Source: an uncultured Chryseobacterium sp. | GTDB lineage: Bacteria; Bacteroidota; Bacteroidia; Flavobacteriales; Weeksellaceae | DNA: 9,438 nt | Assembly (NCBI RefSeq): GCF_936933875.1 | Contig: NZ_CAKZIK010000072.1 | Location: forward strand, 1-9,438 | Direction: 5' to 3' | In this document: piece by piece, positions 1 through 6,014 of the stretch | Numbering within the stretch: position 1 is the first letter of the stretch | Layout of the letters: each line of letters opens with the position of its first letter | The notes under the pieces: generated by a model | Databases searched by the model: none | What the model was told of the DNA's origin: nothing | Seen by the model: only the letters and a program-made list of their open reading frames with translations | Made by a program: the position numbers and the translations under genes

Positions 1-12
1 CTCTTCCGATCT
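1..12. other. Illumina adapter remnant at contig end
   Basis: The first twelve bases are CTCTTCCGATCT, identical to the 3' end of the standard Illumina sequencing adapter. Read on the minus strand they give AGATCGGAAGAG, the familiar read-through sequence. They interrupt the RND pump gene, which runs off this edge. This is library sequence left on an assembly end rather than genome, so the last few codons of the pump as read here (after about residue 118) are artificial. Confidence 0.9.
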
Positions 13-368
13 TCTTTAATACGGATTTTGGCTTCCTGAAGTGGGACATTGTCATCAAATTCAACCACAATCAAACAATAATCCTGAAAAGAGTTGGAAG
101 TCACCTTCGTTACTCCGGAAACGTTTTTGAAACTGTCTTCAAGCTCTTTGGTAATCAGTTTTTCAACGTCTTCTGCAGAGTTTCCGGGATAAATAGTAGA
201 AATGTATACTTTGTTTTCAATAACCTCCGGAAAACTTTCCCGCGGCATAGAGAAGTAGGAGTAAATCCCCAAAACAACGATGATGAACGTAAGAACGTAC
301 ACCGTTGTACGGTTATCTACTGCCCAACTCGACAGCCAAAATTCTTTAGTATGCTTATTTTCGCTCAT
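1..368 (-). CDS. RND efflux pump, inner-membrane permease, N-terminal fragment
   Basis: This is the start of an AcrB/MexB-type proton-driven efflux permease, the inner-membrane engine of a tripartite pump. About 118 genuine residues are present (bases 13-368); the full protein would be roughly 1000 or more residues. The sequence shows a short cytoplasmic start (MSENKHTKEF), a first transmembrane helix at about residues 22-40 (VYVLTFIIVVLGIYSYF), then the typical MPRESFPEV turn and the first part of the periplasmic porter domain, including YPGNSAEDVEKLI and the VSGV segment. The start ATG lies 15 nt after the stop of the membrane-fusion gene, so it is the distal gene of the same operon. The substrate cannot be told from this fragment. 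The truncation is caused by the contig end, not by a mutation. Confidence 0.9.
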   Translation of the reverse strand, partial: MSENKHTKEFWLSSWAVDNRTTVYVLTFIIVVLGIYSYFSMPRESFPEVIENKVYISTIYPGNSAEDVEKLITKELEDSFKNVSGVTKVTSNSFQDYCLIVVEFDDNVPLQEAKIRIKEDRK

Positions 369-383
369 AATTTAAGTTTCAGA

Positions 384-1631
384 TTATTGGATAGTAATTT
401 TTTGTCCGTCCACTAAAGTTTTTGAACCGTCCGTAATGATAACATCTCCTGCCGTAAGTCCAGTTGCGATTTCTACAGAGTTCTGAGAGCTTTCCCCTTC
501 CTGTACAAATACTTTTTTAGCAATGGCAGATTTTCCGTTGATATTGGTTGCCACGAAAACAAATTTTCGGTGTGCAGCATCTTCGTAGATGTATTGCTTA
601 GAAATCTGAAGTGCGCTTGGATTTACATAATCTTCAATATTTACCTGAGCCAATAAGTTTGGCTTAATTACACCCCCCTGGTTTGAAATAGGAACTTCAA
701 TTTTGAAAGTTCTGGTAGCCGGATCAATATAATTACCTACCAATCTTACACTGGAGCTTAAAGTTTTATTTAAAGTAGGAAGGAAAATCTTCACACCGGT
801 CCCAGGTCTTACTTTTGCCAAATAAGCTTCAGGAACATTGGCTTCCACTTTCATGGTTCCTAATGAAATTAATTTTACGATTTCGCTTTGTGGAGAAACC
901 GACTGTCCGTTTTGCGTAATCACCTCATCAATTACTCCGCTGAAAGGAGCTACAATAGCAGTTCTTGCCAAACTTGCCTTCACAGCATCTGCAGCTTTCT
1001 GCGTTGCTGAAACCTGACTTTGCAAACCAGTTACATTTCTTTGTGCAGCTTCATAATTTGCTTTTGCCTGAAGAAACTGGAATTCGGAACCAATTTTTTG
1101 CTTCCACAGTGCAGCTTGTTTTTCGTAAGCAATTCTTGCCAAATTGGTGTTGGATTGCGCTGCTCCAAGTTGTGCTTTAATCGTAGAAACTGAAATTAAA
1201 GCCTGTTGATACTGATCTCTTAGACCACCGTCTGAAACTCTTCCAATCACCTGACCTCTCGAAACTTGCTGTCCTTCACGAACAAACAAAGAAAGTGTTC
1301 CGGAGAATTGCGGCATTACTTTAACATCTTGGTCTGTCACCACATTTCCCTGAATAGCGATATTGTGAACAAAATTGGTTGGATAAAGCTTTACCGTGCT
1401 CACAACTCCGTTTGCTGCAGTTGTAACGCCCATTGACGAAAGATTGGTGTCAATTTGTGACATCACAAGATTAATACTGTCCATTTTCGATTTCTGGCGG
1501 TCGCGGTAAGCTTGCAGACCTTTTACATCCTTGTTTTTAATTAAAGTCTGTAATGTTTCGTCTGTAGTGGTTTCTTTTTTACATGCCGTTAATCCGACTA
1601 AAAGTACCAATGGAATTAATATTTTTTTCAT
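384..1631 (-). CDS. RND-type membrane-fusion protein (HlyD/AcrA family lipoprotein)
   Basis: A 415-residue periplasmic adaptor that links the RND permease to the TolC-like channel. It has a lipoprotein signal with lipobox LTAC and acylated Cys17. A charged, probably helical segment follows (about 25-65), longer than in AcrA and ending before the first barrel strands. The first lipoyl half is at about 100-137 (MPQFSGTLSLFVREGQQVSRGQ), an alpha-helical hairpin at about 138-222, and the second lipoyl half at about 226-260 (IVAPFSGVIDEV). A beta-barrel domain follows, then a membrane-proximal domain ending in GLTAGDVIITDGSKTLVDG. The gene sits 31 nt after the tolC-like gene and 15 nt before the RND gene, the usual Bacteroidota order. 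Family assignment is firm; the substrate is unknown. Confidence 0.95.
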   Translation of the reverse strand: MKKILIPLVLLVGLTACKKETTTDETLQTLIKNKDVKGLQAYRDRQKSKMDSINLVMSQIDTNLSSMGVTTAANGVVSTVKLYPTNFVHNIAIQGNVVTDQDVKVMPQFSGTLSLFVREGQQVSRGQVIGRVSDGGLRDQYQQALISVSTIKAQLGAAQSNTNLARIAYEKQAALWKQKIGSEFQFLQAKANYEAAQRNVTGLQSQVSATQKAADAVKASLARTAIVAPFSGVIDEVITQNGQSVSPQSEIVKLISLGTMKVEANVPEAYLAKVRPGTGVKIFLPTLNKTLSSSVRLVGNYIDPATRTFKIEVPISNQGGVIKPNLLAQVNIEDYVNPSALQISKQYIYEDAAHRKFVFVATNINGKSAIAKKVFVQEGESSQNSVEIATGLTAGDVIITDGSKTLVDGQKITIQ

Positions 1632-1662
1632 TTCTGATTTTTTTTAATGTTAGTTATAGTTT

Positions 1663-2991
1663 TTAAAGTTTACCAAGAGCCTCATCTAAAGCTGTTTTAG
1701 CCTGAATTAAATTTAAAGCTGCCTGATAATATTGTCTTTGCGCATCGTAAAGTTGGGTTTCAGCCTGTTGAAGGGTAAAACTCGTCCCCATTCCTTCTTT
1801 AAATTTAATTTGTTCCTTCTTGTAAATGCTTGAAGATAATGCGATTAAGTCTTCGGCGTTTTTAAATGAATTATATGCATTTTCGTAATCTGTGGAAGCC
1901 GAGAATGCATTATTTTGAAGAAGTCTTGAACTTTCATCCAAATCTAGTTTGGCTTTTTCTACATCCAATTTGGCCTGTTCGGTTTGCCATTTTCTTTGGA
2001 AACCACTAAAAATCGGGATGTCTAACTGTAATCCCCACAGCGAAGTATTATACCATTTCCCTTTCCACAAATCACCGAAGGAATTACTGTTTCCGTTGTA
2101 GCTTGTATTAGCGAAAGCAGCTAAAGTTGGCAGATATTTCGAACGTTGTAGTTTCAGCTTTAGTTCAGAAAGTTTTAAAGCATTTTCCCTCAAACGATAG
2201 TCAATATGGTTGCTCAGATCTGGATTTACGGCTGTATTTATCAAATTTTCGTTTCTATCAACAACATCAGCTAAGTTTGAAGTTAAGGCGATCTGTTCAT
2301 TCAAAGGATAACCCATTAAATATTTTAATGCCATTGCCAACTGATCTCTGGTTCTTACTAAATTTTGCTGATTGGCAACCAAACTTTTATATCCATATTG
2401 CTGCTGCTCAACATTTTGTAGTTCTATAAGACCTACTTTATAAGTTGCCTCGGTATCACGAAGGGCCTTTTCAGCAACTTTTCTGTTTTCTTCTAAAGTC
2501 TTAAGATTTTCATCTGTTACCAAAACTCCGGTATATGCCATCAAAATACCTTGCTTAACTGATATTTCGGTTTTTTCTGTTGCCAAAGCCACAGTTTCTT
2601 TATACGCTTTCGAAGATTCTAAACCAACAAGGTAAGAGCCGCTGAAAAGAATTTGAGACAAGGTTAATGCAGCATTTCCCGAATGTTTTTGCCCGAATTG
2701 AACAGGTACATAAGTTCCGGCAGGTCCTCCAACAATTTCAGCAGGAAGCAGCTGTACAGGAACATTCAGGTAATTGGTATATTTTCCCTGTGCATCAACT
2801 TGTGGCAACCCAATTCCAATGGTTTCCTTTACTTTCTGCTCTGCGATAGTTTGGTCTATCTTCGCTTTTTTAACATTCACGTTGTTTTCTACCGCATATT
2901 GCCAAGCCTCATCTATCGTAAAACCTTGCTGCGCGAAAGCAAATGCCGAGACAGCCGTTACTGCGATAAGATTAAACAGTTTGTTTCTCAT
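1663..2991 (-). CDS. TolC-like outer-membrane efflux channel (OEP family)
   Basis: A 442-residue outer-membrane factor forming the exit duct of the efflux pump. The signal peptide is about residues 1-20, with cleavage after AFAFA and before QQG. The mature protein shows the two-fold OEP repeat: an N-terminal half (about 24-225) starting FTIDEAWQYAVENNVNVKKA and a C-terminal half (about 255-440) starting around HIDYRLRENALKL. Each half has long alpha-helical coiled-coil stretches rich in Q, A, K and E, with beta-strand segments such as WGLQLDIPIFSGF between them. The length is normal for the family. The start codon overlaps the end of tetR by 20 nt, so translation of the two is probably coupled. 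It acts with the downstream fusion protein and RND pump. Confidence 0.95.
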   Translation of the reverse strand: MRNKLFNLIAVTAVSAFAFAQQGFTIDEAWQYAVENNVNVKKAKIDQTIAEQKVKETIGIGLPQVDAQGKYTNYLNVPVQLLPAEIVGGPAGTYVPVQFGQKHSGNAALTLSQILFSGSYLVGLESSKAYKETVALATEKTEISVKQGILMAYTGVLVTDENLKTLEENRKVAEKALRDTEATYKVGLIELQNVEQQQYGYKSLVANQQNLVRTRDQLAMALKYLMGYPLNEQIALTSNLADVVDRNENLINTAVNPDLSNHIDYRLRENALKLSELKLKLQRSKYLPTLAAFANTSYNGNSNSFGDLWKGKWYNTSLWGLQLDIPIFSGFQRKWQTEQAKLDVEKAKLDLDESSRLLQNNAFSASTDYENAYNSFKNAEDLIALSSSIYKKEQIKFKEGMGTSFTLQQAETQLYDAQRQYYQAALNLIQAKTALDEALGKL

Positions 2992-3589
2992 TATATTTTT
3001 CGTTTAATTTTTTCATTGTTAATTTCCCTTTTTCTGTGGTAATAGCGTTCAAAAACATCTGAAATGCACCTTGCTTATAGACTTCACGCGAAAGATTTTC
3101 GGTTTCCAGAAAAGGTGAGCTTTCGTATGAAACCATCAGCTGAAAGAAAAGTTTGGAGTATGTTTCTTCGTTAAAATCTTCTCTGTACATCTGCTGTTCT
3201 CTGCCTTTTCTGATGTTGTTCACCATAATTTCTGAGAACTTCTCCGAGAAATTCACCATATGCTTATGAAAAATAGAAGGATAATACTTCACCAACTGTT
3301 TGATGAACATAGAATTGTTGGTTTCCACAGCATTTTCTATTTCTTCATCACGGCAAAACATTCTTTCCACAGCATTGTCTATGTTACTTTCGTGAAGTTT
3401 AATGCGTTCGATAATATCATATAGCTTAAATTGCAAAACATCTTCCAGTAACGCTTCTTTGTTTTTATACATCTGGTAAAGCGTCTTTTTGGACATCCCG
3501 AATTCTTTGGCTATATCATCCATTGTAAGTGCTTTTGGGCCATTTTCCAAAAACAGAGGTACAACTTTTGAAATAAATTTTTTGTCCAT
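2972..3589 (-). CDS. TetR/AcrR-family transcriptional regulator
   Basis: A 205-residue one-component repressor, first gene of the efflux operon. The N-terminal helix-turn-helix is at about residues 19-46: LTMDDIAKEFGMSKKTLYQM followed by YKNKEALL, the usual TetR recognition pattern. The rest is an all-helical ligand-binding and dimerisation domain with no recognisable specificity. I chose the ATG at 3589 (MDKKFISK) over an in-frame TTG further upstream at 3622, because the latter lies within the promoter and would add an atypical hydrophobic segment. With the -7 box at 3609-3616 the leader is only about a dozen nt. The 3' end overlaps the tolC-like gene by 20 nt. Inverted repeats over its promoter suggest it represses itself and the whole pump, with release by an unknown ligand. 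Confidence 0.92.
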   Translation of the reverse strand: MDKKFISKVVPLFLENGPKALTMDDIAKEFGMSKKTLYQMYKNKEALLEDVLQFKLYDIIERIKLHESNIDNAVERMFCRDEEIENAVETNNSMFIKQLVKYYPSIFHKHMVNFSEKFSEIMVNNIRKGREQQMYREDFNEETYSKLFFQLMVSYESSPFLETENLSREVYKQGAFQMFLNAITTEKGKLTMKKLNEKYNEKQTV

Positions 3590-3608
3590 TATTAATAAAA
3601 ATCGGGTG

Positions 3609-3639
3609 CAAAGATAGAACAAGGAAACCTATAAACCAA
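3609..3639 (-). promoter_or_regulatory. Promoter of the tetR-efflux operon
   Basis: On the minus strand there is TTG (3639-3637), 20 bases, then TATCTTTG (3616-3609). This is a full match to the Bacteroidota housekeeping promoter pattern (TTG at -33, TAnnTTTG at -7). The start codon of tetR is about 20 nt downstream of the box, consistent with a very short leader and with the ATG at 3589. Confidence 0.75.
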
Positions 3640-3657
3640 AAAAGTTTCCAAGTTTAT
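3623..3657. promoter_or_regulatory. Two interlocked inverted repeats, candidate TetR operator
   Basis: GGAAAC (3623-3628) pairs with GTTTCC (3644-3649), and ATAAAC (3631-3636) pairs with GTTTAT (3652-3657). Both are perfect 6-bp arms with the same 15-bp spacer, shifted by 8 bp. They cover the -33 element and spacer of the tetR promoter, where an autorepressor would be expected to bind. The arms are short and AT-rich, so one could be chance; the position and shared geometry are what make them credible. Confidence 0.45.
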
Positions 3658-3687
3658 TGTTAATTTTTCCTGAACAGATTATTAACA
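3658..3687. repeat. Inverted repeat TGTTAAT-N16-ATTAACA
   Basis: Perfect 7-bp arms TGTTAAT (3658-3664) and ATTAACA (3681-3687) are separated by 16 bp, directly beside the candidate TetR operator. The spacing resembles that of the neighbouring repeats but the arm sequence differs. It could be a binding site for another regulator of either divergent operon, or chance in AT-rich DNA. Confidence 0.25.
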
Positions 3688-3739
3688 CAGACGAAAAGAA
3701 ATCTTTTTTACTTTACATTTCATTAAAATTTTTCGCCGG

Positions 3740-3789
3740 GTGATTTTCCCCTGCTTCTCCCCCAAAAAAGTGATTTTTCCAATTTCACA
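3740..3789. promoter_or_regulatory. Repeated GTGATTTT motifs upstream of the curli promoter
   Basis: GTGATTTTCC (3740-3749) and GTGATTTTTCC (3770-3780) form a direct repeat 30 bp apart, close to three helical turns. A nearby TCACA (3785-3789) makes an inverted partner of the second copy (GTGA-N11-TCAC). They lie about 45-90 bp upstream of the candidate -7 box of the curli operon, a plausible place for an activator. No regulator is identified, and this is not a CRP-spaced site. Confidence 0.3.
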
Positions 3790-3804
3790 AAAAGCGGGGA
3801 TTTC

Positions 3805-3830
3805 TTGAAATGTTTCTCCACATACCTTTG
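3805..3830 (+). promoter_or_regulatory. Candidate promoter of the curli operon
   Basis: TACCTTTG at 3823-3830 is an exact TAnnTTTG -7 element, with the csgA ATG about 30 nt downstream. The nearest TTG (3805-3807, inside the palindrome ATTTCTTGAAAT at 3800-3811) gives a 15-bp spacer, shorter than the usual 17-23. The promoter may therefore be intrinsically weak and depend on an activator. There is no Shine-Dalgarno sequence before the ATG; the leader is T-rich. Confidence 0.55.
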
Positions 3831-3859
3831 TCTCACTAACCATAAAACTTTTTTTTATC

Positions 3860-4744
3860 ATGAAAAAATTATTAGCAAGTGCATTCGCACTTATGTCCGT
3901 TGTAGCATTCGCACAAAGTAACTACGACACTCAAGTACAAACCGGAAACAATAATGCTACAGATGTAGAACAGCATGGACTTTCCAATTACGACAGAATT
4001 ACACAAACCGGTAACGAAAACGTTGCTGATGTAGAACAGTGGGGAAAATCCAACGAAAACATTATCGTTAGTTTAGGAAACCGAAATGAGGTAAAAGTTC
4101 TTCAATCCGGACAATCCAACTATAATGACATTTGGCAACAAGGGAACGATAATTATGGTGAAACAACACAACATGGTGACGACAACTTCGCTTTTCAAAC
4201 TCAGTATGGCAATAATAACGCTGTTTATGCAAAACAGTGCGGAGAAGAAAACAGAGCCATTCAAACTCAGGTGGGTTATGGAAATGTTGCAGATGCAGAC
4301 CAAGCAGGAATTGCAAACTCTGCTGATCAATTTCAGTGGGGTGTTCTTAACCTTGCAGTAGCAAACCAGTTGGGTAAAGATAACAAAGCAAATCAAACTC
4401 AATTCGGATCAGAAAACTGGGCTTTTGCTTACCAAACAGGTTATGAAAATGAAGTGGTACAGTCTCAAGACGGATATTACAATACAGCAGTAGCTACTCA
4501 GGAGGGAGACCGAAACTTTATCAGTCAATCTCAAACAGGAGATTTCAACTTAGCTGTTGACTATCAAAACGGTTGTGATAACAGTATTGACGTTACACAA
4601 ATTGGAGACGGAATGGTACATTACGGAACTCAAATTGGAAACGGAAATTCTCAAGTTGTTCTACAGGACGAGCAATCTGGTGGCCCTTGCTTGGATTGCC
4701 CAGATCTTCCAAAACCTAAATGTCCTTCAGGAGGTGATTGCTAA
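3860..4744 (+). CDS. csgA: Major curlin subunit, CsgA-like repeat protein
   Basis: A 294-residue secreted amyloid subunit, the structural protein of curli-type fibres. A Sec signal peptide occupies residues 1-18 (cleavage AFA|Q). Residues 20-261 are eleven back-to-back 22-residue repeats with the curlin pattern N-x5-Q-x-G-x2-N-x-A-x3-Q-x-G; a twelfth is partial (262-269). E. coli CsgA has only five repeats and about 150 residues. Residues 273-294 form a tail with four cysteines (277, 280, 288, 294) and several prolines and glycines; two more Cys lie inside repeats (127 and 239). There is no Gly-rich N22-type segment between the signal peptide and the first repeat. It is first in the operon, separated from the next gene by a strong hairpin, as expected for the most abundant product. 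The CsgA rather than CsgB role is inferred from length and repeat regularity. Confidence 0.92.
   Translation: MKKLLASAFALMSVVAFAQSNYDTQVQTGNNNATDVEQHGLSNYDRITQTGNENVADVEQWGKSNENIIVSLGNRNEVKVLQSGQSNYNDIWQQGNDNYGETTQHGDDNFAFQTQYGNNNAVYAKQCGEENRAIQTQVGYGNVADADQAGIANSADQFQWGVLNLAVANQLGKDNKANQTQFGSENWAFAYQTGYENEVVQSQDGYYNTAVATQEGDRNFISQSQTGDFNLAVDYQNGCDNSIDVTQIGDGMVHYGTQIGNGNSQVVLQDEQSGGPCLDCPDLPKPKCPSGGDC
3917..4642 (+). repeat. Eleven 66-bp coding repeats (22 aa curlin units)
   Basis: Eleven consecutive 22-codon units encode the curlin beta-strand-loop-strand repeats. The units are conserved at the Gln, Gly and Asn positions but diverged elsewhere and at DNA level, so this is an old repeat array rather than a recent tandem expansion. 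Repeat 3 is the most deviant (SNENIIV with SLG in place of QxG). Confidence 0.9.
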
Positions 4745-4795
4745 AATCTCAATTCAAACAAAACAACCAAAACATTTATCTTAATAAGTGTATTT

Positions 4796-4825
4796 AGGGG
4801 GAAGTTGGCGACGACTTCCCCTTTT
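4796..4825 (+). terminator. Hairpin between csgA and csgB, partial terminator or mRNA 3' stabiliser
   Basis: An RNA stem pairs 4796-4807 with 4812-4823 (core GGGGAAGT / ACTTCCCC, with two G-U pairs) around a GCGA loop, which fits the stable GNRA class, followed by a short U-run to 4825. It sits in the 104-nt gap after csgA, the only long gap in the operon. I infer that it terminates part of the transcripts or protects the csgA mRNA end, giving more major subunit than secretion machinery. Confidence 0.75.
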
Positions 4826-4848
4826 AAAAAAACTAAAAAACTATACCC

Positions 4849-5253
4849 ATGAAAACTTTAATCTTCATATTTCTGATGATTTCGGGTTTATCGTTTGCGC
4901 AGCAGATTGATTTTAAAAGTATTAACAGTAATAACATTCAGCTATTGCTAGAAAATCAAAATCCTGCTCCACAAAATATTTCAGGTTCTGTAACAGATAT
5001 CCGACAATTCGGAAATTACAATACTGCAGAAGTGTATACCAAATCTAAAGACAATGATTTGCTGATTACCCAAACCGGCAATTTCAACGCAACTGTAATC
5101 AATAATCAAAACGCTGAAACCAGTTTAAAATCCGAAATTAATGTTGAAGGCTCCAATAATTATATTGATATCACCGGAAGCAACAGCATATCCGAAAATA
5201 TCAAACTGAACTTCAACACGAATGATAAAATGATTTTTATGAGAAACTATTAA
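4849..5253 (+). CDS. Small divergent curlin, candidate CsgB-like nucleator
   Basis: A 134-residue exported protein: signal peptide 1-17 (LSFA|QQ), then about 28 residues without repeats (IDFKSINSNNIQLLLENQNP region). Two recognisable curlin repeats follow: one around DIRQFGNYNTAEVY (about 50-63), one around LLITQTGNFNATVI (about 71-84). Two degenerate ones come after (INVEGSNNYIDI, then SENIKLNFNTNDKMIF) and the protein ends in a basic, aromatic MRNY. Small size, loss of the Gln/Asn ladder toward the C terminus, and a charged last repeat recall CsgB, which anchors and nucleates CsgA. The assignment rests on these and on position directly after the major curlin; a minor fibre subunit is the alternative. 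It lies 9 nt before the next gene. Confidence 0.7.
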   Translation: MKTLIFIFLMISGLSFAQQIDFKSINSNNIQLLLENQNPAPQNISGSVTDIRQFGNYNTAEVYTKSKDNDLLITQTGNFNATVINNQNAETSLKSEINVEGSNNYIDITGSNSISENIKLNFNTNDKMIFMRNY

Positions 5254-5262
5254 CCGATAACC

Positions 5263-5988
5263 ATGAAAATTCTCTTAAAAATAATACTAATCCTAACCGC
5301 AATGATTTCAGAACAAGTTTTTTCGCAAAACGAAACAGTAAAAGCCAAGCTGGAATCTAAAAACATAGAAGGTGTCTTACTGATAGACGCATTGGCACAA
5401 AATGGGACTGCAATTTATCAACCATTGAACTATACGATGCTTTCTGTAAGAAAAACCAGCAGTGGTAATACCTCATCATCAAAACAGTCCGGAAAATTTT
5501 CTCTGAATCCAAATGAAAGTAAGATTGTAACACAGTCTTCCGTAAATTTTAATCCCAAAGATGCGTTGAAAGTTTACCTTTTTATCAATGATGAGAAAAA
5601 CCAGCTCGTCAGCAAAGACAGTATCAACATCAATACTGAGCAATTTTCTGAAGCTTTCGAAACCAATAAAATAAAAGAGGACGATATTAAACTTAGTGGA
5701 CTCACTCTGGATGAAACCAAAACGATTGTTGGACAAAATTTTTATTCAAAACTCATTTCAAACCTTTTACTCAACTCCGTTGCGTTTGCTTTTCCTGTTA
5801 GGATTACAGAATTGCCAACACAGGGAAGAAGTTCACAGATACAAATTTTTGCTGATGACAGTAATATCTATTCTTTCATCTCGAAACCGGATGAGGAATA
5901 TTTGGATGGACAGGTGAGCCAAACCATCAAACAGCTTTTTGCCTATCAAAATCAAAAAAATGTGGACGACACGGGTTTTAAATACTAA
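5263..5988 (+). CDS. csgE: CsgC/CsgH-like domain fused to CsgE, curli chaperone
   Basis: A 241-residue exported protein with two parts after a signal peptide (about 1-22, FSQ). The C-terminal part (about 140-233) is CsgE: LSGLTLDETKTIVGQNFYSK matches the E. coli CsgE pattern GLLTDHT-x4-G-x2-FY, and VRITELP later aligns with its LTINERP. The N-terminal part (about 25-122) aligns by eye with CsgC: LSVRKTSSGN with LSLREGSSGQ, then SLNPNE with SLPANQ, then NFNPKDALKVYLFI with NISPDDRVKIVVTV, all in the same order. The CxC of E. coli CsgC is absent. In E. coli CsgC blocks periplasmic amyloid formation and CsgE targets CsgA to CsgG and caps the pore. CsgE alone is about 129 residues, so this protein is nearly twice as long. 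Both roles in one chain is inference from the alignment. Confidence 0.85.
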   Translation: MKILLKIILILTAMISEQVFSQNETVKAKLESKNIEGVLLIDALAQNGTAIYQPLNYTMLSVRKTSSGNTSSSKQSGKFSLNPNESKIVTQSSVNFNPKDALKVYLFINDEKNQLVSKDSININTEQFSEAFETNKIKEDDIKLSGLTLDETKTIVGQNFYSKLISNLLLNSVAFAFPVRITELPTQGRSSQIQIFADDSNIYSFISKPDEEYLDGQVSQTIKQLFAYQNQKNVDDTGFKY

Positions 5989-6014
5989 AACTAATAACCT
6001 CAATATATAAAATC

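Noticed and set aside
384..1631. Surface-export signal on the membrane-fusion lipoprotein (CKKETT)
   Set aside because: The residues after Cys are basic and the protein must sit in the periplasm to bridge the pump and channel; only the 7820 lipoprotein has an acidic SED motif.
2667..3042. Plus-strand ORFs of 60-119 codons opposite the tolC-like gene
   Set aside because: They lie antisense to a well-supported conserved gene, have low-complexity composition and no recognisable domain.
3590..3622. N-terminal extension of the TetR regulator from a TTG codon at 3622
   Set aside because: The extension would be translated from within the -7 box region, uses a rare start codon and adds a non-family segment; the ATG at 3589 gives a normal TetR N terminus.
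3769..3789. CRP-type operator AGTGA...TCACA
   Set aside because: The half-sites are 11 bp apart rather than 6, and Bacteroidota CRP-like sites cannot be assigned from this alone.
3590..3859. Functional link between the efflux operon and the curli operon through shared divergent promoters
   Set aside because: The promoters are about 180 bp apart with separate elements, and nothing in the proteins connects drug efflux to curli; adjacency alone is weak evidence.
4068..4402. Minus-strand and out-of-frame ORFs across the curlin gene
   Set aside because: They arise from the 66-bp repeat periodicity opposite or out of frame with csgA, have no signal or domain features, and the csgA frame is unambiguous.
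3917..4642. CRISPR array or recent tandem duplication at the repeat region
   Set aside because: The period is a coding 66 bp with diverged DNA and conserved amino-acid positions; there are no identical repeats with unique spacers.
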